Shown one piece after another: positions 34,315 to 42,898 of a DNA stretch of 64,000 nucleotides. The notes beneath the pieces are model-generated. The model ran no database searches. It was given only the letters and a program-made list of their open reading frames with translations, and was not told where the DNA came from. Numbering within the stretch: the stretch's first letter is position 1; each line of letters starts with the position of its first letter. This DNA is from Paenibacillus nasutitermitis (GTDB lineage: Bacteria > Bacillota > Bacilli > Paenibacillales > Paenibacillaceae): the NCBI RefSeq assembly GCF_014641075.1, contig NZ_BMHP01000011.1:40580-104579 (forward strand), written 5' to 3'. The position numbers and the translations under genes are program-made.

Positions 34315-35601
34315 ATGAGGAGCTTGGAAAAGTCAGAGCAATTATTTCATTTATCCCAAGAGACGTTAGCCGGAGGCGTATCCAGCACCCTGCGAAACGT
34401 CATGAAGCCCGTCCCGCTCTATTTGGAGAAAGGGAAAGGCTCTCGGGTATGGGATGTGGATCAGAATGAATATATTGATTATATTATGGGCTATGGTCCT
34501 TTGATTCTAGGGCATTCGAACTCTGAATTGCTGGAAGAAGTTAGTCGGGCTACTTTGAACGGCCAGCAGTTCGGCATGCAGCATAAGGCTGAGATCGAGA
34601 TGTCCCGCATGATCGTGAATCAAGTCCCGTGCGCGGAGAAGGTAGCTTTCAGCGGCTCCGGTACGGAAGCGGTCATGCTTGCTCTCCGTCTTGCGAGGGC
34701 ATTTACAGGAAAACAGAAAATTGTCCGATTTGAAGGACATTATCATGGTTGGTACGACGGGATCTATACTTCTTTCCCTGCCACGGTATCCGGCGGGTCG
34801 GATTCGATCGCCGCTACTCAAGGGCAAAGCGAGCAGGCACTAAAGGATATTCTGATCGTTCCGTGGAATGATGCCCAGAAGCTGGAGGCCGTCATGAAGG
34901 AGCATGGGCATGAGATCGCAGCCATCATAACGGAACCTGTGCTTTGTAATTCTGGCTGCATCTACCCGGTGGAAGGGTATATGGAATTAATTCGCCGTTT
35001 GACGACCGAGCATCATGCTCTGTTTATATTGGATGAAGTCATAACCGGTTGCAGGGTGGCAGCAGGCGGTTCCCAGGAACGGCTGGGCATCCTGCCTGAT
35101 TTGACAACAATGGGCAAAGCGATTGCGGGTGGTTATGCTCTTAGTTTAGTAGCTGGACGCCGTGATGTGATGGATTTGATATCGAGTGGGAAAGTCGCGC
35201 ATCTTGGGACGTTGAATGGGAACATGGTTGCGCTATCGGCTGGAGTAGCCACACTGAATATCCTCAACCGCAACGATGGTGAAGTGTTCAAGCGAATGGA
35301 ATCCGTTTCAGATGCCTTAGTTGAAGGTCTGGGAAAGCTGATGGATGCGAAGGGATTGCCCCATCTGATTAACCGTATTGGATCCGTATTCCATTTAATG
35401 TTTACCGAGCTGAAGGAAGTTCAGCAATATCCACAATTCCTGACAAGGGATGTAGCCCAGTATACTGCGTTTACGGAAGCCGCGCTGCAAGAAGGCGTCC
35501 TTCTTCGACCGAGTGGTTTATGGTATACGTCGGCTGCTCACTCGATGGAAGATGTGGAGGAAACACTTCGAAGGCTGGAGAAGGCAATCAACCGAATATA
35601 A
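34315..35601 (+). CDS. Class III PLP aminotransferase, glutamate-1-semialdehyde aminomutase-like
   Basis: 428 residues from ATG 34315 with GGAGG upstream. Landmarks: SSTLRNVMKPVPLYLEKGKG, VAFSGSGTEAVMLALRLARA, the PLP-ring Asp in FILDEVITGCR, and the Schiff-base lysine in TTMGKAIAGGYAL (Lys268). Sequence features are nearest to HemL-type enzymes, yet there are no haem genes here. Members of this branch also transaminate omega- or beta-amino acids. In the pathway it may remove the amino group from a beta- or omega-amino intermediate, giving an aldehyde or keto product for the SDR that follows (inferred). Confidence 0.87.
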   Translation: MRSLEKSEQLFHLSQETLAGGVSSTLRNVMKPVPLYLEKGKGSRVWDVDQNEYIDYIMGYGPLILGHSNSELLEEVSRATLNGQQFGMQHKAEIEMSRMIVNQVPCAEKVAFSGSGTEAVMLALRLARAFTGKQKIVRFEGHYHGWYDGIYTSFPATVSGGSDSIAATQGQSEQALKDILIVPWNDAQKLEAVMKEHGHEIAAIITEPVLCNSGCIYPVEGYMELIRRLTTEHHALFILDEVITGCRVAAGGSQERLGILPDLTTMGKAIAGGYALSLVAGRRDVMDLISSGKVAHLGTLNGNMVALSAGVATLNILNRNDGEVFKRMESVSDALVEGLGKLMDAKGLPHLINRIGSVFHLMFTELKEVQQYPQFLTRDVAQYTAFTEAALQEGVLLRPSGLWYTSAAHSMEDVEETLRRLEKAINRI

Positions 35602-35625
35602 GCGGATCGTACAGGGGGATACAGC

Positions 35626-36432
35626 ATGATTACGGACACATTGAACATGTTTCAATTAACGGGGCAGGTCGCGATTGTCACCGGAGGCAGCGGTGTCTAC
35701 GGAAGTCATATGTGCCTGGGTCTATGCGAGGCTGGTGCGACTGTCGTAGTTGGTGGACACGATGGCGCCGCTTGCGAGGAGACCGCTGCGGGCTTGCGTG
35801 AGAAAGGGTTCCAGGCGATCGGGCTTGGCGTTGATCTTAGTAATGAGGCCAGCATTATCGATTTTATTCGTCAGATCCTAACCCAGTGCGGTCGTATCGA
35901 CATTCTGGTGAATGCAGCCATATCCCGATATGAGAATCGTAATCTCGAGAATATAACAAGCGATGGCTGGGATGCAACTGCACAGGTGAATGGACGGGGA
36001 ACGATACTCATTACCCGCGAGGTCGTCAAGCAAATGCGGCAACAGGGACAAGGAAATATCATCAACGTTTCGTCGATTGTGGGAGTCGTCGCACCTCGTT
36101 TTCCAATGTATGAACTGGATGACCTGATTAGCGGAGTGGAATATACCTATAACAAGTTTGGGATGATGGGCCTAACGCAGTGGATGGCTGCTTATTATGG
36201 ACGTTATAACATTCGAGTGAACTGCCTGAGTCCTGGCGGTAACAATCTGAAGGGGACCAAGGACGAAATTCGTTCAGAAGCGGTCGCAGATGAATATTTA
36301 CGCCAGACTCCGATGGGGAGATTTGCCGATGAACGGGATCTGAAGGGCCCGGTTGTGTTTCTGGCATCGGAAGCGTCACGTTATATGACAGGGCAGAATT
36401 TAATTATAGATGGCGGTTATACGATTTGGTAA
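35626..36432 (+). CDS. SDR family NAD(P)-dependent oxidoreductase
   Basis: 268 residues, GGGGG before ATG 35626. Classical Rossmann features: cofactor loop VTGGSGVYGSHMCLGL (TGxxxGxG), VNAAISRYENRN in place of the NAG motif, catalytic Ser in INVSSIVG, and YxxxK as YTYNK, then the C-terminal LASEASRYMTGQNLIIDGGY. About 20 residues between the catalytic Ser and Tyr form an insertion (APRFPMYELDDLISGVE). It reduces or oxidises a carbonyl/alcohol intermediate; substrate unknown. Confidence 0.92.
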   Translation: MITDTLNMFQLTGQVAIVTGGSGVYGSHMCLGLCEAGATVVVGGHDGAACEETAAGLREKGFQAIGLGVDLSNEASIIDFIRQILTQCGRIDILVNAAISRYENRNLENITSDGWDATAQVNGRGTILITREVVKQMRQQGQGNIINVSSIVGVVAPRFPMYELDDLISGVEYTYNKFGMMGLTQWMAAYYGRYNIRVNCLSPGGNNLKGTKDEIRSEAVADEYLRQTPMGRFADERDLKGPVVFLASEASRYMTGQNLIIDGGYTIW

Positions 36433-36463
36433 GGACATAACCATGCTGATTGGAGAGATTAAC

Positions 36464-36871
36464 ATGACAATTCGTAAAGAAATCATATCTGGAAAAGCAT
36501 GTAAACCGGGAAGTCTGTATTCACAAGCCGTAGAGGTGGATGGATGGATCTATGTATCCGGTCAGGGTGCATTGGATATGGAGGGACATGTTATCCAAGG
36601 GCTTGATATGAAGGAACAGACGAAGATGGCTATGGATTATATTCAATTTATTCTTGAAGAAGCCGGGGCTACGATGGGCGATGTAGTCAAGATGAATGCG
36701 CATATTACGGATCACGCTATGTTTGGCGAATACAACGAAATTTACCGGCAATATTTTGAAGTGCCATTTCCTGCCCGGACAACCGTTGTTAGTGTTCTTG
36801 CGCCGGGAATGCTGGTGGAAATAGACGCTATAGCCAGGAAAAGAAGTCTCCCCGGTGGAGATCAAGGCTAA
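36464..36871 (+). CDS. RidA/YjgF family enamine/imine deaminase
   Basis: 135 residues from ATG 36464 (GGAGAG nearby; an ATG at 36443 is also possible). Family signatures: SQAVEVDGWIYVSGQGALD, VVKMNAHITDHAMFGEYNEIY, and PFPARTTVVSVLAPGMLVEIDAIA, which includes the Arg and Glu used for binding and hydrolysis. RidA proteins hydrolyse reactive 2-aminoacrylate-like enamines formed by PLP enzymes, or serve as pathway-specific deaminases. Its presence beside two PLP enzymes supports an amino-acid-type substrate. Its stop overlaps the ATG of the next gene. Confidence 0.93.
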   Translation: MTIRKEIISGKACKPGSLYSQAVEVDGWIYVSGQGALDMEGHVIQGLDMKEQTKMAMDYIQFILEEAGATMGDVVKMNAHITDHAMFGEYNEIYRQYFEVPFPARTTVVSVLAPGMLVEIDAIARKRSLPGGDQG

Positions 36872-38376
36872 TGAAAATCGGAATCGCGGGCTGCTTTCAC
36901 GAGACGAATACATTCGCACCGGGAATAACCGGGTTACCTGCATTCCAGCGGGAATGGTATGAGGGAGATACCGCTTTTCGGCAGGCGTATGCAGGCACGA
37001 AGACGAGTATGGGTGCCGGTTTGGATGCCTCAGACATCTTGGGGATCGAAACGATCCCGCTATTTTATACCTATACAACGCCTTCCGCTATGGTTGAGGA
37101 AGAGGCGGTTGATGCGATTATTAATACCCTGATTCAGTCGGTTGCCTCCGAGGCAGAACAAATTGACGGTTTATTACTGATTGTTCACGGGGCAATGGTA
37201 AGCGAGTCGACCCCTGATGTAGAAGGACTTATTCTAAGAAGATTGCGTTCGATTCTTGGGAACAAGCCAATCGCCATGACGATCGATCTGCATGCCAACG
37301 TTAGCGAAGAAATGAACGAGCTGGCAGATTATATCGTCGGTTATGATACCTATCCGCATATTGATGCCTACGAACGAGGTCTGGAAGCTTGCGGTTTGCT
37401 GCATAAGCACATGGAGGGATGTATTACACCTGCACGTTATTTAGCGCGGCCGGGAGTGTTAATTGCACCAACATTAATGAATACAAATACGGCACCGATG
37501 TCCGAATTAATGGATCTGGCCTTTCGCCTGGAGAGAGAAGAAGGCGTTCTGAATGTGACGGTGGCAGGCGGGTTCGCTTATGCGGATGTACATTGTGCGG
37601 GATTCACCTTCGTCGTTACGACGGATAATGATTCGTCGCTTGCGAAGCGAATAGGGGATGAGCTTGCCGATTGGCTGCTCATGCATCAGGAGCAGTTCGC
37701 GCCTAAGTTAATTGATGCAAAAACAGTGATTGATCAGGCATCGTTGCAAGGGCGCTTTCCTACAGTTCTGGTCGAATCATCCGACAATGTCGGTGCTGGT
37801 TCTCCGGCAGATGCAACCCATGTTCTTCGAGCGCTGCTCGAACAGAAGCAGCACTCCTTCATGATTGTTATTTGCGATAGACAAGCGGTAGCGTGGGCAG
37901 ACAACATTGGCGTTGGGCATTCTTTCTGCTGCTCTGTCGGAGGCAAGACAGATCAGGCTTACAACAAACCCCGCATGCATGGAGAGCCGGTAGAAATAGC
38001 CGGTACGATACGCTGCCTGTCGGATGGAAAGTATAAGCATAAAGGTCCTTATATGACAGGGATGGCGGCTGACATGGGTAGAACGGCGGTTATTGAATTA
38101 GACAGGGGTGATGGATCGCTCGTCGTTCTGACCGAGCAGCGAGTAGCGCCGTGGGATATTAATCATGTCCGCTGCCTGGGGATCGATCCAACGAAATTTG
38201 ACTTTATCGTCGTAAAAGCAGCTGTCGCATGGCGGACTGCCTTCGGAGAGCTGGCTGCTCAGGCGATTGAGCTCGATACGCCTGGCTGTTGCAGCTCGAA
38301 TCTGTCTCGTCTTCCTTATCGGAATATAGCAAGCGATACTGTCATGATTAGCGGGAAGGTGCCGGATAATGAATAA
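36871..38376 (+). CDS. M81 family (MlrC-like) metallopeptidase
   Basis: 501 residues. Starts MKIGIAGCFHETNTFAPG, the hallmark of the MlrC family, with a probable zinc ligand His10 and Glu11. Conserved LLIVHGAMVSESTPDVEG, MTIDLHANVSEEMN, and YDTYPHIDAYERG (further His/Asp ligands), then the C-terminal domain with VESSDNVGAGSPADATHVL. The named member, MlrC, hydrolyses linear microcystin peptides, but most relatives sit in amino-acid or amide catabolic clusters. Start overlaps the RidA stop (ATGA), so it is translationally coupled. It probably cleaves an amide or peptide bond in the imported compound. Confidence 0.93.
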   Translation: MKIGIAGCFHETNTFAPGITGLPAFQREWYEGDTAFRQAYAGTKTSMGAGLDASDILGIETIPLFYTYTTPSAMVEEEAVDAIINTLIQSVASEAEQIDGLLLIVHGAMVSESTPDVEGLILRRLRSILGNKPIAMTIDLHANVSEEMNELADYIVGYDTYPHIDAYERGLEACGLLHKHMEGCITPARYLARPGVLIAPTLMNTNTAPMSELMDLAFRLEREEGVLNVTVAGGFAYADVHCAGFTFVVTTDNDSSLAKRIGDELADWLLMHQEQFAPKLIDAKTVIDQASLQGRFPTVLVESSDNVGAGSPADATHVLRALLEQKQHSFMIVICDRQAVAWADNIGVGHSFCCSVGGKTDQAYNKPRMHGEPVEIAGTIRCLSDGKYKHKGPYMTGMAADMGRTAVIELDRGDGSLVVLTEQRVAPWDINHVRCLGIDPTKFDFIVVKAAVAWRTAFGELAAQAIELDTPGCCSSNLSRLPYRNIASDTVMISGKVPDNE

Positions 38377-39394
38377 TGAACACATTGAAGTCATTCAAAT
38401 GGACATGGAAGACTTTGATCATGAGACCTTGCCTCTCGGAAGCAAAGCCTATTATCAGTTGAATTATGATTCCGGAATGGCTGAGCAAGGAATCCTCCCC
38501 GTATGCGTCATTCGTGGATATTCCAAAGGTCCGAGGCTGCTCGTTATGGCTGCTGTGCACGGGGACGAATATGAGGGGATCCTGGCATTAACGGAGCTCA
38601 TTCCGCTTATGGGACCTGCTGACGTGCAGGGGGATCTGGTCGTAATTCCCGTTGTAAACGTGTCGGCCTATTACGGCGGAACACGTTGTTCACAGGCCGA
38701 CGGCAAGAATCTGGCCCGCTCGTTCCCTGGTGATGCCGAAGGATTGTATACGGATCGTCTAGCTTGGCATATACGCAACACATTCATCGCGAAGGCTGAC
38801 TTCATGCTGGATCTCCACAGTGGAGGAACGCATTATGCCATGCCCTTAATGGTTGGTTATGATAGCAGCCGGAATAGCCGGGCAAGTATCTTATCCCAAG
38901 CCGCTGCCGAATCCATTGGTGTGGAGGTCATCTGGGGACATGAATCTATTCCCCCAGGGAGAACCGTATCGGCGGCTTCTGAATTAAGCGTTCCTTGGCT
39001 CTACATGGAAGCGTACGGTGGACAGAGGATACGCCAGAACGAGCTGGAGGCGTTCCGAAATGCTGTTCTTCATCTCATGAATCATATGCATATGTTAAGT
39101 GAACCTATTCGCTGGGTGAAAGAGTCTGCCACGTCCGTCAGTCTGCGGCTCACAGGAGATGGCAACCTCGATCGTTCGGATGAGGCCAATTGCGAAGGGC
39201 TATTCGTTCCCGCAGTTCGACTGCTCGATGAAGTGCGGAAGGGGACGCTAATCGGAGTCATTTACGATTGGTTCGGCTGCCCGTTACAGGAGATCATAGC
39301 TCCTTCTGAAGGGATCGTCATGATGCTAAGAGAGGTTCCTTACACGAAGCCGGGTGATGGACTGTTCACGCTGGCGCTTCGGGAAAAGGACTAG
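38369..39394 (+). CDS. Succinylglutamate desuccinylase/aspartoacylase family deacylase
   Basis: 341 residues, ATG overlapping the end of the M81 gene by eight bases. The zinc motif AAVHGDEYEGILAL gives His64 and Glu67; a third His lies in FMLDLHSGGTHY. This M14-like AstE/AspA family hydrolyses N-acyl amino acids, such as N-acetyl-aspartate or N-succinyl-glutamate; one branch (DoeB) deacetylates acetyl-diaminobutyrate in ectoine breakdown. Together with the M81 enzyme it suggests that the imported molecule carries amide-linked acyl groups. It is the last gene of the operon; a strong bidirectional terminator follows. Confidence 0.92.
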   Translation: MNNEHIEVIQMDMEDFDHETLPLGSKAYYQLNYDSGMAEQGILPVCVIRGYSKGPRLLVMAAVHGDEYEGILALTELIPLMGPADVQGDLVVIPVVNVSAYYGGTRCSQADGKNLARSFPGDAEGLYTDRLAWHIRNTFIAKADFMLDLHSGGTHYAMPLMVGYDSSRNSRASILSQAAAESIGVEVIWGHESIPPGRTVSAASELSVPWLYMEAYGGQRIRQNELEAFRNAVLHLMNHMHMLSEPIRWVKESATSVSLRLTGDGNLDRSDEANCEGLFVPAVRLLDEVRKGTLIGVIYDWFGCPLQEIIAPSEGIVMMLREVPYTKPGDGLFTLALREKD

Positions 39395-39440
39395 AATCAC
39401 CTAAGTTCTATGGTTAGTTAGTGAATCAGGGAATGGAGAT

Positions 39441-39473
39441 AACCACAGTTCAATGGTGAACTGTGGTTATTTT
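39441..39473. terminator. Bidirectional terminator between convergent operons
   Basis: AACCACAGTTCA and TGAACTGTGGTT form a perfect 12-base stem with an ATGG loop; ATTTT follows on the + strand and ATCTCC precedes it. It serves the + operon ending at 39394 and possibly the - operon ending at 39542. Confidence 0.85.
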
Positions 39474-39541
39474 GTCTGTCATTGAACAATCCCCGCTAAC
39501 TTCCGAATCATCAAGAATGCATTTCACAAATCTAATTCTAT

Positions 39542-40894
39542 TTACTCATTAATGTAAGTGTTGACTCGGTTTTGAATCAGTTTGCTGACATCTTCAACTG
39601 ATTTCTGGCCGCTCATATAGGAATCGAATTCTTCAATCGCAATGGAAACGACCTTGAAATCACTAGTTAAATTCTTACTTGCTCCCTCTATGAGCTTATG
39701 CAATTCTTTAATTTTGCTTTCTACTGTATTAGCATCAACCTTCTGTCCAAGAAGTGTACCCGCTACTGCCTGCTGTTTGGTATCCTTGAGCTGTTTTTCT
39801 ACAACTCCCTTATGCAATGCAAAGCCTGCTACCATTGGTGAAGATTGCATTTCTTCGGAAAGCATGAATTTAATAAAGTTCCAAGCTTCATCTTGAACCT
39901 TAGATTTGCTGTTTATGCCTAAAGTGAAATACGACTTAAATGGAGTTCCGCTATATTGTCCATTTACGGTTGGTCTTTGATATATATTTAACTTTTGATC
40001 AAGGACTTGAGACAGGCCTGTTGTTGGATCGAGAAGATTAGCATTGTTGAACAAAGTTTTGTCATAGTCGTACGTAAATTCGGCTTTAAGCACGCCTTCA
40101 TCATACATCGATTTGATTTGCTTCATCATATCTCGAAACAGATCGGAATCAAAATTGGCTTGATCTTGATCAACGAGCTGATCATAGTTAGCCTCTATAT
40201 ATTCTGCTAACATTTGAATTGGGAATAGATTAACAAATGCCACATAATCCTCACCAGCTTGTTGCTTTAGCTTCTTCGAAATATTTTTAAACTCATCCCA
40301 TGTCCATGTTTGATCATCAATTTTTATCTTAGCTTGCTCTAACAATTCTTTATTGCCAGTAAGCGCGTCAAGAACAAATGAGAATGGCATTGCATACAAA
40401 CCATCTCCATTCTGGGAGTTTTTAAAGATATTCTGATAGTACTGATTTCGATCAAAGTCAGAATCCTTGTCCATCAGATCATAGAAATTAGTCAGCATGT
40501 TCTTGGCGACATATTTGTCCTTCGGCAAATCGTTCATGACGATGATGTCTGCACCTTTGCCAGACATCATCTGTGTGCTCACCGTTTGTACATATTTCTC
40601 AACATCGCCCTTTGATACTGCTTCGCCTGATTGAATCATTCCATCTCCCTGCGTTTGAGGTCTAGCTAGATACTCCTTAACTTCAATATGAATATCTGGA
40701 CGAAGCTTGTTATATTGCTTAATCGCCTCCTCTAAATAAGGATGTACCGTCATGGTTGCGATCTCGATTGTTTTGCCTCCTTGACCTGACTCTTTATCGG
40801 ATGATCCTCCTCCACCTGATCCCACGCTGCTACTAGAACATCCCGATAATACGACTATTATTGCTAATAAGGCCAATACCCATCTTTTATTCAA
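39542..40894 (-). CDS. Extracellular solute-binding lipoprotein
   Basis: 450 residues, TTG start at 40894 with GAGAGGAATG upstream. Signal peptide ALLAIIVVLSGC with lipobox Cys at about residue 19, then Ser/Gly linker. Family 1 binding-protein features include IEIATMTVHPYLEEAIKQYN, GKGADIIVMNDLPKDKYVAKN and PFSFVLDALTGNKELLEQ. Codon use is AT-rich compared with the importers before 30 kb. It is the last of four tightly packed genes (permease, permease, adaptor, binding protein) with 10-16 bases between them. Confidence 0.9.
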   Translation of the reverse strand: MNKRWVLALLAIIVVLSGCSSSSVGSGGGGSSDKESGQGGKTIEIATMTVHPYLEEAIKQYNKLRPDIHIEVKEYLARPQTQGDGMIQSGEAVSKGDVEKYVQTVSTQMMSGKGADIIVMNDLPKDKYVAKNMLTNFYDLMDKDSDFDRNQYYQNIFKNSQNGDGLYAMPFSFVLDALTGNKELLEQAKIKIDDQTWTWDEFKNISKKLKQQAGEDYVAFVNLFPIQMLAEYIEANYDQLVDQDQANFDSDLFRDMMKQIKSMYDEGVLKAEFTYDYDKTLFNNANLLDPTTGLSQVLDQKLNIYQRPTVNGQYSGTPFKSYFTLGINSKSKVQDEAWNFIKFMLSEEMQSSPMVAGFALHKGVVEKQLKDTKQQAVAGTLLGQKVDANTVESKIKELHKLIEGASKNLTSDFKVVSIAIEEFDSYMSGQKSVEDVSKLIQNRVNTYINE

Positions 40895-40909
40895 ATTACT
40901 TCATTCCTC

Positions 40910-42016
40910 TCAATAAATTCGAATTCGATTACCTTCCTGCAGTGGTTCACTTGATTCAATAATGATCTCATCATCAGGACTTAAACCGCTCACAGCTACA
41001 ACCTCATCCTCGGTTGAATCACCTGTTACAATATAAGCCTTACGTGCATTGAATGTATTGCCGAGTGAGCTTTTCTTCTCCTCAACTACATAGACATAGC
41101 TTCCTGTTGCATCTTTATGAACCCATTTCTTTGGCAACACATAACCTTTTTCATTTGAATCCTTCTTTATATCCAGACTTACTTGTTCACCGCCTTTAAG
41201 ATCATCATCGGAGACGGAAACGACAACCTGATAACCGGATTCATCGGGTGAATCTTCACTATTTTCTGTAGTTGCAGCTTTAATCTCTTCAATTGTGCCG
41301 TTAACCACTTGATTGTCTTTCACCAATCGAACAGAGACCTTAGACCCAATCTCGAATAAAGCCGTATTCCCCGAATCGACAGTAAATAAAAATTCGAAGC
41401 CCTTGTCACGATCCATAAGTGTCAGAATAGTCCCGCCTTGTGAGGCACTCATGCTGTCCTCAGCTGCAATCTTTGTGATCTTGCCATCAAAAGGGGCAGT
41501 TAGCGTTTGCTTGTCCGCTTTATCTTTATGCAGCTTATTTAATTTCCTTTGTGCCAGTTCAAGATCCATCTTATCCAATTCAAAATCTCGCTTTGCTTTG
41601 ACAATGGCTTGCCCATCACCGTCTCGCATCGCATTCACTAAGTTCTCCTTCAACACCTCCCGATTCATATTTTGCTTTTTCAGCGCCATTTCCTCTTGGT
41701 ATAGCTGCTCATCCAGTTCAGAGCTGTCGAATGTCACGAGCTTTTGGCCCTTCTTAACCTCATCATTCTCTTTTACATGAAGCTTCAAAATTTTAGAGCC
41801 GCTCTCATTCACCAGATCCACCTGCTTTCGAGGCGTTAAGACTCCACTCCCGTTAACTTGATGAACTAATGATTTAGAAGCAAGCTTCTCTGTAATCACT
41901 TTGGGCAGCATCATCGTTTCGATTGTGCTGCTAAAAAAAGTCAGGCCAGCCAATATCGCAAAGAACAATACAAACAAAACAGCCGTTATACGTTGTCGCC
42001 TGGATATACTTGTCAT
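40910..42016 (-). CDS. HlyD/MFP-type membrane-anchored adaptor inside an importer operon
   Basis: 368 residues. N-terminal membrane anchor about 9-29 (ITAVLFVLFFAILAGLTFFSS), biotinyl-lipoyl-like halves (NGSGVLTPRKQVDLVNESGSK; TLTAPFDGKITKIAAEDSM), a coiled coil between them (about 95-165, SSELDEQLYQEEMALKKQNM), and a beta-barrel/membrane-proximal C-terminus ending SSEPLQEGNRIRIY. It resembles the YknX/MacA adaptor group that works with exporters. Here it lies between an importer permease and its binding protein, on one transcript, with no MacB-like partner. A possible role is scaffolding the importer at the surface or linking it to an exporter elsewhere. Confidence 0.88.
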   Translation of the reverse strand: MTSISRRQRITAVLFVLFFAILAGLTFFSSTIETMMLPKVITEKLASKSLVHQVNGSGVLTPRKQVDLVNESGSKILKLHVKENDEVKKGQKLVTFDSSELDEQLYQEEMALKKQNMNREVLKENLVNAMRDGDGQAIVKAKRDFELDKMDLELAQRKLNKLHKDKADKQTLTAPFDGKITKIAAEDSMSASQGGTILTLMDRDKGFEFLFTVDSGNTALFEIGSKVSVRLVKDNQVVNGTIEEIKAATTENSEDSPDESGYQVVVSVSDDDLKGGEQVSLDIKKDSNEKGYVLPKKWVHKDATGSYVYVVEEKKSSLGNTFNARKAYIVTGDSTEDEVVAVSGLSPDDEIIIESSEPLQEGNRIRIY

Positions 42017-42026
42017 CTCCTTCCAT

Positions 42027-42884
42027 CTATCCTTTAATTCCAGAAAGCTCTATACCCTCAATAAAATACCGTTCCGCAAGAAGAAACAACAGAATCATGG
42101 GCATCATATACAAAACCGCAGCAGCAAAGGATACCCCAAACGCATCTTCCTGCAAGCGAGATAGAAAAATGGACAAGGGCTGCAAAGCGGCATCCTGCAG
42201 AAAGATCAGCGGCTGCTCCACCATATTCCAGTAATCTGCAAACAGCAGAACAACAAGCGCTGCCATACCAGGTTTCACCATAGGCAGGACGATCGCGATA
42301 AAGGAACGGAAATAGCCTGCTCCGTCCATTTTCGCAGCTTCCATATAAGCAGTTGGGATCTGGAGCATAAATTGTCTGAGCAGGAACACACCAAACGCTG
42401 CAAATATTCCTGGTAAAATAATGGAGCTCGGACTATTAATAAGCCCCAATCGATCAGACATAATGTAATTCGGTACAAGTGTGACCTGAAACGGCATCAG
42501 CATCGTTATCAAATACACAATGAATAACGGCCCTCTACCCGGAAATCGCAGTTTGGCAAATGCAAATGCCGCTAATGTTGCCACCATGACCTGTCCTATA
42601 ATAATTGGAACCACCATAAATACGGAATTCCAAAACATACGAAGAAATTGCGAGGTTGAAATAAGCACCTTAAAAAATTGCTCGAACGAAACCCAATCTG
42701 GAATCAGCTTCAAATTCGCAAAATCATTGATTTGAGTGCTACCTAACATGCCGTAATTCAGCATAATTTCCTTCTCCGTCATCAAGGAGCTTACGATTGT
42801 CAGTACAACAGGAAACAACATGACAAGTGCTATTACGGTTAAGAAGATAGTGAGTAGCAGTGTTCTTATCTGTTTCTGTTTCAT
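42027..42884 (-). CDS. ABC transporter permease, MalG type
   Basis: 285 residues. First membrane segment LLLTIFLTVIALVMLFPVVLTIVSSL. The EAA loop reads TAYMEAAKMDGAGYFRSFIAIVLPMVKPGM; the end YFIEGIELSGIKG is a variant of the usual family ending. AAGGTG precedes the ATG. Partner of the permease just upstream in the same AT-rich operon. Confidence 0.92.
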   Translation of the reverse strand: MKQKQIRTLLLTIFLTVIALVMLFPVVLTIVSSLMTEKEIMLNYGMLGSTQINDFANLKLIPDWVSFEQFFKVLISTSQFLRMFWNSVFMVVPIIIGQVMVATLAAFAFAKLRFPGRGPLFIVYLITMLMPFQVTLVPNYIMSDRLGLINSPSSIILPGIFAAFGVFLLRQFMLQIPTAYMEAAKMDGAGYFRSFIAIVLPMVKPGMAALVVLLFADYWNMVEQPLIFLQDAALQPLSIFLSRLQEDAFGVSFAAAVLYMMPMILLFLLAERYFIEGIELSGIKG

Positions 42885-42898
42885 CTACACACCTTCCC

